Of a DNA stretch of 64,000 nt, positions 1-7,880 are shown in pieces; positions within the stretch are counted from its first letter, which is position 1, and every line of letters starts with the position of its first letter. Under the pieces are notes generated by a model. That model was not told where the DNA came from, did not search any database, and saw nothing but the letters and a program-made list of their open reading frames with translations. The DNA is from Diplocloster hominis. GTDB taxonomy: Bacteria; Bacillota; Clostridia; Lachnospirales; Lachnospiraceae. The DNA lies in contig NZ_JAWDIY010000006.1 in assembly GCF_032380655.1 (NCBI RefSeq), positions 161,717 to 225,716 on the forward strand, in the 5' to 3' direction. Both the position numbers and the translations under genes were made by a program.

Positions 1-665
1 CCCTGCTCTTTCTCAAAACGAAGAAGCATATTTTTAATTTTGCAGATGTCTAGACCCGGGAACAGTCCCTCCAGGATCTCGACGGAGACTACATCCATAG
101 AAGACACGGGACTGGCTTTGATCCGGGAAGAGCTGATCTGGTATCCGTGCTTTTTTAATTGCTGATATAAAGTGGCCGCTGCGGTTCTCCACGCGTACTC
201 CCTGCAGGTCAGAGCAAGACCGTTGGGCGATCCTTTCTGAATCGTTATCTGATATTCTGCCAGTACATTTTCCGCCGTATTTAACAGATGATAGGCGGTG
301 GGACGGCTGATAAAAAGAAGATCCGCCAGTCTCTGCATGCTTAAGGTCTGCGGGGGAGAAAAGAGCAGATGGTAAATGAGCAGGAGAAGGCGGGACTTTA
401 TATTGGGATCTGTGGATAAACTGAAGGGCAGATGCGCTTTCAATAATGTGCGGATGTCCTCTTTTTCCAGAAAAAACCGGTTGGAGGAGTCCCTGTGAAA
501 GCTGATCTGATACTGATCGTCCAGATAATTGCTGATAAAACGCATATCATTGCGCGCAGTACTGATAGAGATACTGTAGGCGTTGGCGATTTCCGGATAG
601 GATAAAGCTGTTTGCCGGGAAACGAAATGTTTTAAAAGCCTCTGTTGGCGTGTTGTCAGATTCAT
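1..665 (-). CDS. BglG/MtlR-type PTS transcriptional regulator, 3' end outside window
   Basis: Open frame reading leftward from ATG at 665-663 to the window edge, so only the N-terminal 221 residues are visible. The start MNLTTRQQRLLKHF opens a DeoR/HTH_11-like winged helix (residues about 1-60, with YSISISTARNDMRFI as recognition helix). A second, Mga-like helix-turn-helix lies at about 88-145 (MQRLADLLFISRPTAYHLL). This double HTH is the front end of BglG/MtlR/LicR-type activators, whose PRD and PTS IIA/IIB-like domains would follow outside the window. It diverges from a PTS operon starting at 1007 and is most simply its phosphorylation-controlled activator. Family assignment is from pattern recognition; sugar specificity cannot be told. 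Confidence 0.75.
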   Translation of the reverse strand, partial: MNLTTRQQRLLKHFVSRQTALSYPEIANAYSISISTARNDMRFISNYLDDQYQISFHRDSSNRFFLEKEDIRTLLKAHLPFSLSTDPNIKSRLLLLIYHLLFSPPQTLSMQRLADLLFISRPTAYHLLNTAENVLAEYQITIQKGSPNGLALTCREYAWRTAAATLYQQLKKHGYQISSSRIKASPVSSMDVVSVEILEGLFPGLDICKIKNMLLRFEKEQ

Positions 666-1006
666 GAGCAAAAGCCCCCATTTCTGTTCAGACTGTTTCT
701 ATTATGCGGGTTACAGGCGTGCAGATTCTATGGATAGGGTAGTTGATAATCCAATCATAACCTGTTTATATCAGGAATTCAATCGTCTGGCTGCATGGAA
801 AATTGAAAAAAACACGGAAAAGCATACGCAAATTGAGAATTTTGACGTCAAAATGCTCGATATGAATGCTGAAATTACAGGAATGAAAGAAGTAATGTAA
901 ATATATTTGAAAAATATTGCATTATATTTAGAAACTATGCACAATCCCAGATGATATGATCTTAATGCAACCGCAAAACAGAACCACTCTGAAAGGAGGA
1001 TGCTAC
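666..1006. promoter_or_regulatory. Divergent control region between PTS regulator and PTS operon
   Basis: 341 bases without a convincing gene. The 78-codon open frame at 664-900 has no ribosome binding site and no family features. AT-rich stretches around 900-945 (TTGAAA followed by TATATT-like sequence) probably hold the operon promoter. GAAAGGAGG at 991-999 is the ribosome binding site for the gene at 1007. No clear operator palindrome was recognised. Confidence 0.45.
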
Positions 1007-1726
1007 ATGAAACATATTAAAATTTCAGCCGGTATCGCCCATTTTGACTACTCAAGACTAGGGGCAAATATGAAGGAAGCTATGGATGCCGGCGCGGACA
1101 TTGTCCACGCCGATGCGGCCGATATGGTGGAGCTCCCCATTAATCTTCAACTGATGGGCGGTCCTCAGATCATTGAGGGATTCCGCAAGGTGACGGATAA
1201 ACCCATCGAATGTCACTTCTACACTTCGGAATGTGATAAGATATTCATAGACAGAATCGCGGAAGTGGGATGTAATATGCTGATTCTTCCGGCGGAGCGG
1301 TTTATCGGAGCCACCCTGGCTTATCGGATGGAATGGTGCAAACGGCTGGGAATGAAGATCGGCCTTACCATCGGCTGTTATACTCCTCTTTGTTTTCTGG
1401 ATGAAGCCATCTATGATATTGACCGTCTTCATATCGTCACGCATGGGACATCGAATACCGACGGGAAAGATAACTGGTACTGGAGAGAATCCGTACTGGA
1501 TCTGGTACAGCGGGCGAGAAAGATGATCGATGAGAAAAATCCGAAGTGTGAACTGGCGATAGACGGCGGTATCCGAACGGATAATGTGGAACCTCTGATC
1601 GAGTGTAACCCGGACGTGGTGATACTATCCACTGCGATTTTCAGAAATGACAAGGGAATCACCTATGCAGTGAAGGAATTCCGGGATATCCTGGACCGTC
1701 TCTCTGAAAAATATAACCTGCAATAA
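1007..1726 (+). CDS. Ribulose-phosphate 3-epimerase family protein (divergent)
   Basis: 239 residues, beta/alpha barrel of the Rpe/AlsE family that epimerises ketose phosphates at C3. Metal ligands typical of the family are visible: His34 and Asp36 in HADAAD, His70 in ECHFY, and Asp in the AIDGGIRTDN segment near residue 186. The usual DGHFVPN loop after the first Asp is replaced by AADMVELPIN, so the substrate may differ from ribulose-5-phosphate. The start at 1007 is chosen over an upstream in-frame ATG at 956 because GAAAGGAGG lies 7 bases before it and the upstream extension is not family-like. It is the first gene of the PTS operon, so it probably acts on the sugar phosphate that the PTS delivers. 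Confidence 0.8.
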   Translation: MKHIKISAGIAHFDYSRLGANMKEAMDAGADIVHADAADMVELPINLQLMGGPQIIEGFRKVTDKPIECHFYTSECDKIFIDRIAEVGCNMLILPAERFIGATLAYRMEWCKRLGMKIGLTIGCYTPLCFLDEAIYDIDRLHIVTHGTSNTDGKDNWYWRESVLDLVQRARKMIDEKNPKCELAIDGGIRTDNVEPLIECNPDVVILSTAIFRNDKGITYAVKEFRDILDRLSEKYNLQ

Positions 1727-1767
1727 AGGCAGGGCCGGCTGAACCGAAGCACATAAGGAGGACTTCT

Positions 1768-2259
1768 ATGAAAATTCGTGAGGTGATCAATAAAAACACG
1801 GTAAATCTGGAACTGGAAGCCGGTGACAGAGACAGTGTAATCCGGGAGCTGGCTAAAATGCTCTATGATAACGGATTGGTTCAAGACCTGGAATGCTTTA
1901 TACAAAGTGTGCTGGAACGGGAAAAGATCTGTTCCACCTACAGCACGTCGGAGCTGGCGGTGCCTCACGGGATCAGTACATCGGTAACTAAGGCCGGACT
2001 GTGCTTCGGCCGCTTGACTTCTGCTATCGACTGGGACGGGGATCAGGAGACACCGGTAAGGTTTGTCTTTCTGATAGCTATACCAAAAGTGGAAGAGGAA
2101 GCGGTTATTAACCGGCATCTGGAAATGATTTCCTCCATAGCGGTCTCGGCATTGCGGGAAGATAATTTGGAAATATGGGGTAAAGTGAAGGACACAGAAG
2201 AGTTTCTGGCCACGCTGGAAACAGCGGATGGGAGGGAAAATCAGTATGGCAGGCAATGA
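1768..2259 (+). CDS. PTS fructose/mannitol-type EIIA component
   Basis: 163 residues matching the EIIA type 2 (PTS_EIIA_2) fold. The phospho-acceptor His67 sits in ELAVPHG, the family signature, preceded by the typical LxxREKxxST stretch. It takes phosphate from HPr and passes it to EIIB. AAGGAGG at 1755-1761 precedes the ATG. The 3' end overlaps the IIC gene (start 2246) by 14 bases, pointing to translational coupling. The C-terminal tail after about residue 150 is low in conservation. Cytoplasmic. Confidence 0.88.
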   Translation: MKIREVINKNTVNLELEAGDRDSVIRELAKMLYDNGLVQDLECFIQSVLEREKICSTYSTSELAVPHGISTSVTKAGLCFGRLTSAIDWDGDQETPVRFVFLIAIPKVEEEAVINRHLEMISSIAVSALREDNLEIWGKVKDTEEFLATLETADGRENQYGRQ

Positions 2260-3343
2260 TCTTACGTTTGAATTTGAAAATGTGGAAAAAACGAAAAAGC
2301 AGATTGTGAAAGATATATTTTCCAAGCCTTTTGACCATTTGCGCTCCGGGATATCGTATATGCTCCCGTTTATACTGATCGGAGGAATTATTACCGCGGT
2401 CAGCTCGATCAGCAATATCTCAGATGCTCCTATATGGCTGACGGTTGCGTCGGTCGGACAGGTGGGCATGACCTTTTTTATACCAATCTTTGGAGCTTAC
2501 ATAGCATTTTCCATTGCGGATAAGGCGGGTATCGCGCCCGGATTTATCTGCGCTTATTTGGCCAATACCAACGGATCGGGTTACTTAGGAGCGCTGCTGG
2601 CCGGATTCCTGGTGGGATATGTGGTGGCGTTACTGAAAAAGCTGATCAAACCCAATAAGATTCTGCAGGGGGTATGGGATTATTTTGTCCCTGCGTTCTC
2701 GACCCTGGTCGTGGGCCTGTTCATTGTTTATGTCATTAACACGCCGGTGGCCCGTTTTACGGACTATATGGTAGCGAAGCTCTCCGGTATGGATGCCGCG
2801 CAGGGAGGGATAGCCGGACTGGTTCTGGGCGCGCTGGGCGGAGTGGATTATGGCGGCCCCATCAGTAAGATCGGGACAGCGATCATGTTCGCGGGATTTG
2901 ACAAGGGAATCTATCTGTTCGTAGGCATTGCGATCGCCATCGCCATGGTGCCGCCGTTTGGTTTTACGGTGGCGGCGTTCATCGCTCCGAAACTATTTAC
3001 CAAGTCTGAGAGGAGATATGCCAGAACATCCTGGCCCATCGTTTTGATCGGTGGTTTTACGGAACTGGCGCTTCCGCTGGTGATCAATGATATTATCCGG
3101 TGCACCATTGCCAGCTTCCTGGGCTGCCTGGCCAGCGGTTTTCTGGCCGGCTTCTTGGGCCTGGAATTAAGCGTCCCGGCACTGGGACTGGCTTCCTGGT
3201 TCTTTATCAGCTCGGTCCCGGTATATGCACTCTGCGTGGCGGCCGGCGCTGCGGTGACGGCGGGATCGCTGATCTTTCTTCGGAAAATCTGGCCCAGGAA
3301 GAATTTCGATCCGGACAGCGACGATGAGGTTATGAGCCTGTAG
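2246..3343 (+). CDS. PTS fructose-type EIIC permease
   Basis: 365 residues, strongly hydrophobic with about nine membrane segments. Family-typical stretches are visible, including HLRSGISYMLPFILIGGI near residue 33 and GPISKIGTAIMF in the middle third. It is the membrane channel that moves the sugar while EIIB phosphorylates it. Start chosen at 2246 (MAGNDL) with GGGAGG at 2231-2235; the earlier in-frame ATG at 2228 lacks a binding site. IIC here is a separate polypeptide, whereas many fructose permeases fuse IIA/IIB/IIC. Confidence 0.85.
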   Translation: MAGNDLTFEFENVEKTKKQIVKDIFSKPFDHLRSGISYMLPFILIGGIITAVSSISNISDAPIWLTVASVGQVGMTFFIPIFGAYIAFSIADKAGIAPGFICAYLANTNGSGYLGALLAGFLVGYVVALLKKLIKPNKILQGVWDYFVPAFSTLVVGLFIVYVINTPVARFTDYMVAKLSGMDAAQGGIAGLVLGALGGVDYGGPISKIGTAIMFAGFDKGIYLFVGIAIAIAMVPPFGFTVAAFIAPKLFTKSERRYARTSWPIVLIGGFTELALPLVINDIIRCTIASFLGCLASGFLAGFLGLELSVPALGLASWFFISSVPVYALCVAAGAAVTAGSLIFLRKIWPRKNFDPDSDDEVMSL

Positions 3344-3433
3344 TTTCGGTGCTTTGCCAGCAGGGCTGTAGGGAAATAAATAAGTTATACCGGAAATTCT
3401 ATTTCCCGGAAGCCCCAAAAGGAGGTAGTATGT

Positions 3434-3769
3434 ATGAAACTGGTTATTATCACTTCCTGCGTGGCAGGAGTAGCACACAGCGAAATGTGTGCAGCTGCGT
3501 TGAAGAAAGAAGCGATCGCCCGCGGTCATTCGGTACGTGTGGAAATGCAGGGAGGGTCTAATCTCTCGGATATGCTTCCAAAGGAGATCTGTCAGTCGGC
3601 AGATGTGATCCTGATCGCTTATGCCATAGCTGTGGCTAAGAAAGAACGGTTTGAAGGGAAACCGGTGGTAAAGGTTCCGATCGGTCAGGCCATTCGGCAT
3701 ATTAAGCAGGTTATGGATAAAGCGGAAGAAGTGTATGAGCAGACCATAGAAAAAGATATGGGTGATTGA
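3434..3769 (+). CDS. PTS fructose-type EIIB component
   Basis: 111 residues. The phosphorylated cysteine is Cys9 in IITSCVAGVAHSEM, matching the fructose EIIB pattern TACPTGIAHT. Short stand-alone IIB domain, cytoplasmic. AAAAGGAGG at 3418-3425 gives a ribosome binding site 8 bases before the ATG. It lies between IIC and HPr; 90 untranslated bases separate it from IIC. Confidence 0.88.
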   Translation: MKLVIITSCVAGVAHSEMCAAALKKEAIARGHSVRVEMQGGSNLSDMLPKEICQSADVILIAYAIAVAKKERFEGKPVVKVPIGQAIRHIKQVMDKAEEVYEQTIEKDMGD

Positions 3770-3783
3770 ACTTGGAGGTAAAT

Positions 3784-4065
3784 ATGGTTAGCGCAACGAT
3801 TGAAGTTAAAAATAAATCAGGTCTGCATATGAGGCCGGCTTCGGAACTGTCTAAGATAGCGAGAAAGTGCGGGTCCAATATTATTATCCGGTCTGGGGAA
3901 AAGCTGGTGAATCCCAAAAGCATCCTGGTTCTGATGAGCGCGGCAATCAAAAAGGGTACGGTTGTGACCGTGGAGTGTACCGGCGAGACAGAGGAGCAGG
4001 ATTTGGAGATAATACTTCGGGCCATTGCTTCCGGCCTGGGCGAAGGGATGGATGAGACGGCGTGA
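3784..4065 (+). CDS. HPr-family phosphocarrier protein, operon-dedicated
   Basis: 93 residues. His15 is in SGLHMRPAS (canonical GLHARPA) and Ser46 is in NPKSILVLMS, the HPr-kinase target position, so both the catalytic and the regulatory phosphorylation sites are kept. Start at 3784 is supported by TTGGAGG at 3772-3778; an upstream TTG at 3766 is possible but would overlap the IIB stop. Its tail overlaps the Enzyme I start by 4 bases. It is probably a second HPr dedicated to this permease, because the general ptsH normally lies elsewhere. Confidence 0.88.
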   Translation: MVSATIEVKNKSGLHMRPASELSKIARKCGSNIIIRSGEKLVNPKSILVLMSAAIKKGTVVTVECTGETEEQDLEIILRAIASGLGEGMDETA

Positions 4066-5762
4066 AGATATGGAATTGCGGTAAAATCGCTTCAGAAGGT
4101 TATGCGTTGGGACCAGCATTCCTCGTTCGCCGGGAAGAGAGGGCGGTTCGAAAGGATAAGATCAGGGCAGATGAGATCGAGGGTGAAATCCGGTGTTTTG
4201 AACAGGCGGTGGAAACGGGCAGGGAGCAGCTGCAGAAACTGCTGGAAGAAGCGCAAAATGCGGTCTCTGATCAGGCAGGCAATTCTGATATTTTTGCCGG
4301 ACATCTGGATATACTGACGGATTGTGCACTCTATGAAGAAGTTACGGGAAGAATTCGTCAGGATCTGGAAAATGCCCAGAGAGCGCTGCAGCTTTCAGCA
4401 GACCACTACGCGGGCTTATTTGAAACAATGGATGATGCGTATATGCGGGAACGGGCGGATGACGTCAGGGATGTGACACGCCGACTGATGCTGATACTTC
4501 AGGGAACGGAAGAAACCGCCTTTGATGCCTTGCGGGAGATATCCGTGGTGGTGGCCAAAGACCTGACACCGTCGGATACCATTCGGATGAACCTGGAGCT
4601 GGTGGCCGGCATCATAACTGAAAACGGCGGTATCACAAGCCATGTGGGGATCATAGCCAGGAACAGAGGAATTCCTTGTCTGGTATGTGCCGGACCTGAC
4701 ATCCGGGAAATCAGAGATCGGGATCTGATCCTTTTAGACGCGCAGCGGGGAAGGATCATAACCTCGCCGGATCAGAAGGAGAAGGAGGTGTTCCTGCAAA
4801 ACGAGGCCGAATACCGGGAAATGCGTAAGAAAGCAGAAGAAAATGCAGCGCTGCCCTGTATTACCATGGATGGAAGAATAATCTCCATCTGCGCGAATGT
4901 CGGCAGCCGGGAAGAAGCCGAGCAGGCAGCGGCTTACGATGTGGATGGGATCGGCTTGTTCCGCAGTGAATTTCTCTATATGCGGCAAAGACGATTTCCA
5001 ACCGAAGACGAGCAGTTTGAAGCCTATCAAAGCGCGGTACACTGCATGAAAGGCAGAGAAGTAACGATACGGACGCTGGATATCGGTGGAGATAAAGAAG
5101 TCGATTATTTTCAGATACCGGAGGAAGATAACCCATATCTTGGCTGCCGCGCTATCCGGATCTGTTTAAACAGGCCGGATATCTTTAAAACACAGCTTCG
5201 GGCCATACTAAGGGCCAGCGCATATGGACGGGTAAGAATCCTGTTCCCGATGATCACATCGCTGGAAGAGCTGGAAAAAGCCCAGGCAATCCTGGGCGAC
5301 TGTAAAGCTGAATTGACAAAGGAGGGGCAGCCTTTTGATGAAGGGCTGGAGACAGGAATTATGATTGAGACGCCCGCGGCCGTATTGCTGGCCCAGGAGC
5401 TGGCCTCGCGGGTGGACTTTTTCAGTATCGGTACCAATGATCTGACTCAGTATATGCTGGCCGCAGACCGAGGTAACCCGGCGGTGGCTGCACTATATAA
5501 CCCCTTTCACCCTGCTGTGCTTAGAAGTATACAGCATGTAATCCGTGCAGGCCATGCGCAACATATTCCGGTGGGCATGTGCGGCGAGCTGGCCGGCAAT
5601 GCTGGGGCGGTCCGCTTATTGTTGGGGATGGGGCTGGATGAATTCAGCATGTCGGCTTCCGGCTCACCCCGCATCAAGCAGGAACTCCGGGCGGCCAGTT
5701 ACGAGAGCGCGAAGGCTGAGGCTGCGGAAGTGCTGGAAAGTCCTTACACTATATCAGGCTGA
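4062..5762 (+). CDS. ptsI: Phosphoenolpyruvate-protein phosphotransferase (PTS Enzyme I)
   Basis: 566 residues, the normal Enzyme I length. The N-terminal phosphohistidine domain carries His194 in GGITSHVGIIAR. The C-terminal PEP-binding barrel shows GLFRSEFLYM, DIGGDKE, GIMIETPAA, the DFFSIGTNDLTQY stretch and the active cysteine in GMCGELAG. It starts the phosphate chain from PEP to HPr. It begins at GTG 4062 overlapping the HPr stop as GTGA, so it is translationally coupled. The last codons lie inside a 19-bp inverted repeat (5739-5787), suggesting that the natural end was replaced by a repeat. The pair HPr-EI makes this PTS operon self-sufficient. Confidence 0.92.
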   Translation: MKIWNCGKIASEGYALGPAFLVRREERAVRKDKIRADEIEGEIRCFEQAVETGREQLQKLLEEAQNAVSDQAGNSDIFAGHLDILTDCALYEEVTGRIRQDLENAQRALQLSADHYAGLFETMDDAYMRERADDVRDVTRRLMLILQGTEETAFDALREISVVVAKDLTPSDTIRMNLELVAGIITENGGITSHVGIIARNRGIPCLVCAGPDIREIRDRDLILLDAQRGRIITSPDQKEKEVFLQNEAEYREMRKKAEENAALPCITMDGRIISICANVGSREEAEQAAAYDVDGIGLFRSEFLYMRQRRFPTEDEQFEAYQSAVHCMKGREVTIRTLDIGGDKEVDYFQIPEEDNPYLGCRAIRICLNRPDIFKTQLRAILRASAYGRVRILFPMITSLEELEKAQAILGDCKAELTKEGQPFDEGLETGIMIETPAAVLLAQELASRVDFFSIGTNDLTQYMLAADRGNPAVAALYNPFHPAVLRSIQHVIRAGHAQHIPVGMCGELAGNAGAVRLLLGMGLDEFSMSASGSPRIKQELRAASYESAKAEAAEVLESPYTISG

Positions 5763-5787
5763 GTTGGACTGATATAGTGTAAGGACT
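5739..5787. repeat. Perfect 19-bp inverted repeat spanning the Enzyme I stop codon
   Basis: Arms at 5739-5757 and 5769-5787 are exact reverse complements with an 11-base loop; the TGA stop at 5760-5762 lies in the loop. The RNA would form a strong hairpin at the operon end. There is no T-run after it, so it is not a textbook intrinsic terminator. It directly abuts the GGACATGTCC array. Confidence 0.8.
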
Positions 5788-5791
5788 GATA

Positions 5792-6020
5792 GGGACATGT
5801 CCAAATCGGAAGGGGACATGTCCAGATCGGAAATTGACATGTCCAAATCATAAGAGAAATGTCCAGATCAGAAGGGGACATATGCAGATCAGAATGGACA
5901 TATCTAAATCAGAATGGACATATCTAAATCAGAATGGACATGTCCCAAATCAGAATGGACATGTCCCAGATCGGAATGGACATGTCCCAAATCAAAATGG
6001 ACATGTCCCCGTTAATGTCC
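5792..6020. repeat. Array of about 11 GGACATGTCC-type units
   Basis: Units of 20-21 bases, each with a core GGACATGTCC (self-complementary) or a decayed form such as GGACATATCT, followed by AAATCAGAA or AGATCGGAA. The last four units are the most uniform. The array fills the space between the converging Enzyme I and anti-sigma genes. It can be read in frame as NQNGHVP repeats, but no ribosome binding site or start supports a protein. Confidence 0.85.
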
Positions 6021-6029
6021 CCCTTAATA

Positions 6030-7052
6030 TCAAGGCGTCTTAAATCCTTTTACAAAATCCATAAGCTCCCCTTTTTCTATAGCCGAACTCTCAATATAAT
6101 AAGACAGCTGGTTATATGTCTCCTCAAAGGGTTCCCGGCTATCCTTAATCCCTGCCGCCGCATTGCGCTCCGACCGGCCCAGATCCATGAGGTTCACTGC
6201 GGTGACAACTGGAATGTCCCTGGTCATCCCCAGAGAATAATAAGAACCATTCTTCCGGCTTTCGTCACAGATTAACAGGGCCTGATTATAGCCGTCCAAT
6301 TTCAGCTTTTCGCTGTAGGCAGTGTCGGGAGCTCCAAAAGAAACATTCCAATCGGCAGCGGCCAGACTAATTGTCATTCGTATAAATTCCCCGGAGCTGT
6401 TGACATAACCAACATAGATATCCTGAATATTTTTCTGGTATCCGTCCGGCAGCTTCAGTGTCTGACGGATGGTTTTATCGTGTTCCCCTTCTATGGACAG
6501 ACTTTCAGAGGGAATATCCAGCATGCCCGGATCCACATAGAACTGGATGACAGCCTCTTCAAACTGATAACCGTCCGGCAGCCGGGTGGGAATGGAGTAG
6601 GGAATAGCGCATGGAAGCAGCAGATCCAGAAGCGTCTGTTCGCTATCCGTTCGAAATACACCACAGGCCGCATTGGAGCTGCTCTGTCCATCCTGCAGAT
6701 GGGTAACAATACTCACTTCCCCCGGGGCCAGCGCAGACGGCGTAAGAGACATTTCCTGGGAGACAACGCTGCTGAATTCCGAATCTTCGCCGTCCGCGGT
6801 ACTCTCAAGTGAGGAAGAAGCTCCATCATTCACGGAACCATCGAACCGGAAAGACTTCCATTCGTAATAAGTCCCGGCGCCAATCAGACCGAATAATCCA
6901 AGCAGGACAGCCGCCAGGATAATAAATGACTTTCCGGCAAAGCGGCGGGGGGGTCGGATGCGATCCGCCAGGGCAAGTGAAAGATCATACTCCGGAGTGC
7001 ATACCTTACTTAACTGTTCTTTTATCAATCGTTCATCCTGATCAAATTTCAT
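6030..7052 (-). CDS. Putative membrane anti-sigma factor for the adjacent ECF sigma factor
   Basis: 340 residues. A cytoplasmic N-terminal part (1-45, MKFDQDERLIKEQLSKVC), one membrane segment at about 45-65 (FIILAAVLLGLFGLIGAG), and a long extracytoplasmic part with a Ser-rich linker and a beta-rich domain. This is the layout of Firmicutes anti-sigma proteins that hold an ECF sigma factor at the membrane. Start at 7052 has GGAGGAG 7 bases upstream. The gene overlaps the sigma gene by 11 bases, so the two are co-translated. The extracellular domain resembles the DUF4367-type region but I cannot confirm it. Confidence 0.7.
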   Translation of the reverse strand: MKFDQDERLIKEQLSKVCTPEYDLSLALADRIRPPRRFAGKSFIILAAVLLGLFGLIGAGTYYEWKSFRFDGSVNDGASSSLESTADGEDSEFSSVVSQEMSLTPSALAPGEVSIVTHLQDGQSSSNAACGVFRTDSEQTLLDLLLPCAIPYSIPTRLPDGYQFEEAVIQFYVDPGMLDIPSESLSIEGEHDKTIRQTLKLPDGYQKNIQDIYVGYVNSSGEFIRMTISLAAADWNVSFGAPDTAYSEKLKLDGYNQALLICDESRKNGSYYSLGMTRDIPVVTAVNLMDLGRSERNAAAGIKDSREPFEETYNQLSYYIESSAIEKGELMDFVKGFKTP

Positions 7053-7602
7053 GTTGACTCCTCCAATCTGCGATACTGCTTTCTTCCTGCCGGTTATCCT
7101 TCCTGAGCAGTCCGGCCAGCTTTTTCCTGGCGCGTTCATACCGTTTTCGGGCAGCGGACTCTGTTATTTGATGGATTTTGGCCAGCTCCCGGTAACTTCT
7201 CTCTTCCATAACCCGCCCATAGATCAGAGAACGCTCCATGGCCGATAACCGGCTGAGCGCTTCGAACAGCTCGTCGCTGATCCCGGTATGCGGTTTATGC
7301 GAATCGGCAGCGGGGGTAAAGAAAAATAGTGTTTTCCGGCGGATAGTATCGATACAGGTGTGATATGCGATCCGATACAGCCATGCCGACAGCGATGTAC
7401 CGTTCCTGTACTTCCGGCGGTTTTCATATGCTTTAAGAAAGGTTATCTGCACAGTGTCCTGCGCCTCGTGATAATCACACAGGATATTGTGGCAGTAGCG
7501 TAAAAGCGCCTGACCATAGACTTCTATAGCGAGACTTAATTCCGCTTCGCCGCCGTCGGCAAACGTTTGATCCAATAAATCTTTTTCCTGCAGTAATTCC
7601 AT
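7042..7602 (-). CDS. ECF-type RNA polymerase sigma factor (sigma-70 family)
   Basis: 186 residues. Region 2 at about 25-95 shows YHEAQDTVQITFLKAYENRRKYR and SAWLYRIAYHTCIDTIRRK. Region 4 at about 115-165 shows LSAMERSLIYGRVMEERSYRELA and TESAARKRYERARKKL, the DNA-binding helix-turn-helix. There is no region 1 or 3, as expected for ECF factors. AAAGGA lies 10 bases before the ATG. It is paired with the downstream anti-sigma gene; target genes are not evident in the window. Confidence 0.92.
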   Translation of the reverse strand: MELLQEKDLLDQTFADGGEAELSLAIEVYGQALLRYCHNILCDYHEAQDTVQITFLKAYENRRKYRNGTSLSAWLYRIAYHTCIDTIRRKTLFFFTPAADSHKPHTGISDELFEALSRLSAMERSLIYGRVMEERSYRELAKIHQITESAARKRYERARKKLAGLLRKDNRQEESSIADWRSQHEI

Positions 7603-7784
7603 AGTTACACATCCTTTATTTGCGGTACCGCTGATTCGTTACACCTTAATAACGCAGAGAAAACGGAATTTGTGACATAAGAAATGAAAAGTAAGAGAGA
7701 TTTCCGCCTATTTCAAAATTCCAATTCCGCCGCTGCGCACCCGCCTGGAGGTTTTTTATTAAATAGGAGCGATTCCCATTGTAT

Positions 7785-7826
7785 AAAAAAATCCGTCTAT
7801 TCCCTATGTAATAAACGGATTTTAAA
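7785..7826 (-). terminator. Probable intrinsic terminator after lacI-type gene
   Basis: Read on the minus strand, AAATCCGTTTA pairs with TAGACGGATTT (one mismatch) around a loop and is followed by TTTTTT. It lies 55 bases past the stop of the LacI-family gene at 7881-8951. The rest of 7603-7880 holds only the sigma gene promoter region; no gene is supported. Confidence 0.65.
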
Positions 7827-7880
7827 ATCGCAGCAGTCAGCCATTCCAATTCCCTTATGGCCAGCCGGCTCACGCTGTCT

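Noticed and set aside
664..900. 78-codon open frame between the two PTS units
   Set aside because: It overlaps the divergent regulator start, has no ribosome binding site and no family-like sequence.
1663..2469. Long open frame on the minus strand opposite PTS IIA/IIC
   Set aside because: Antisense shadow of two well-supported PTS genes; no recognised domain.
5834..6043. Open frame coding for NQNGHVP repeats
   Set aside because: It is the translation of the GGACATGTCC array; no start site or codon pattern supports a protein.
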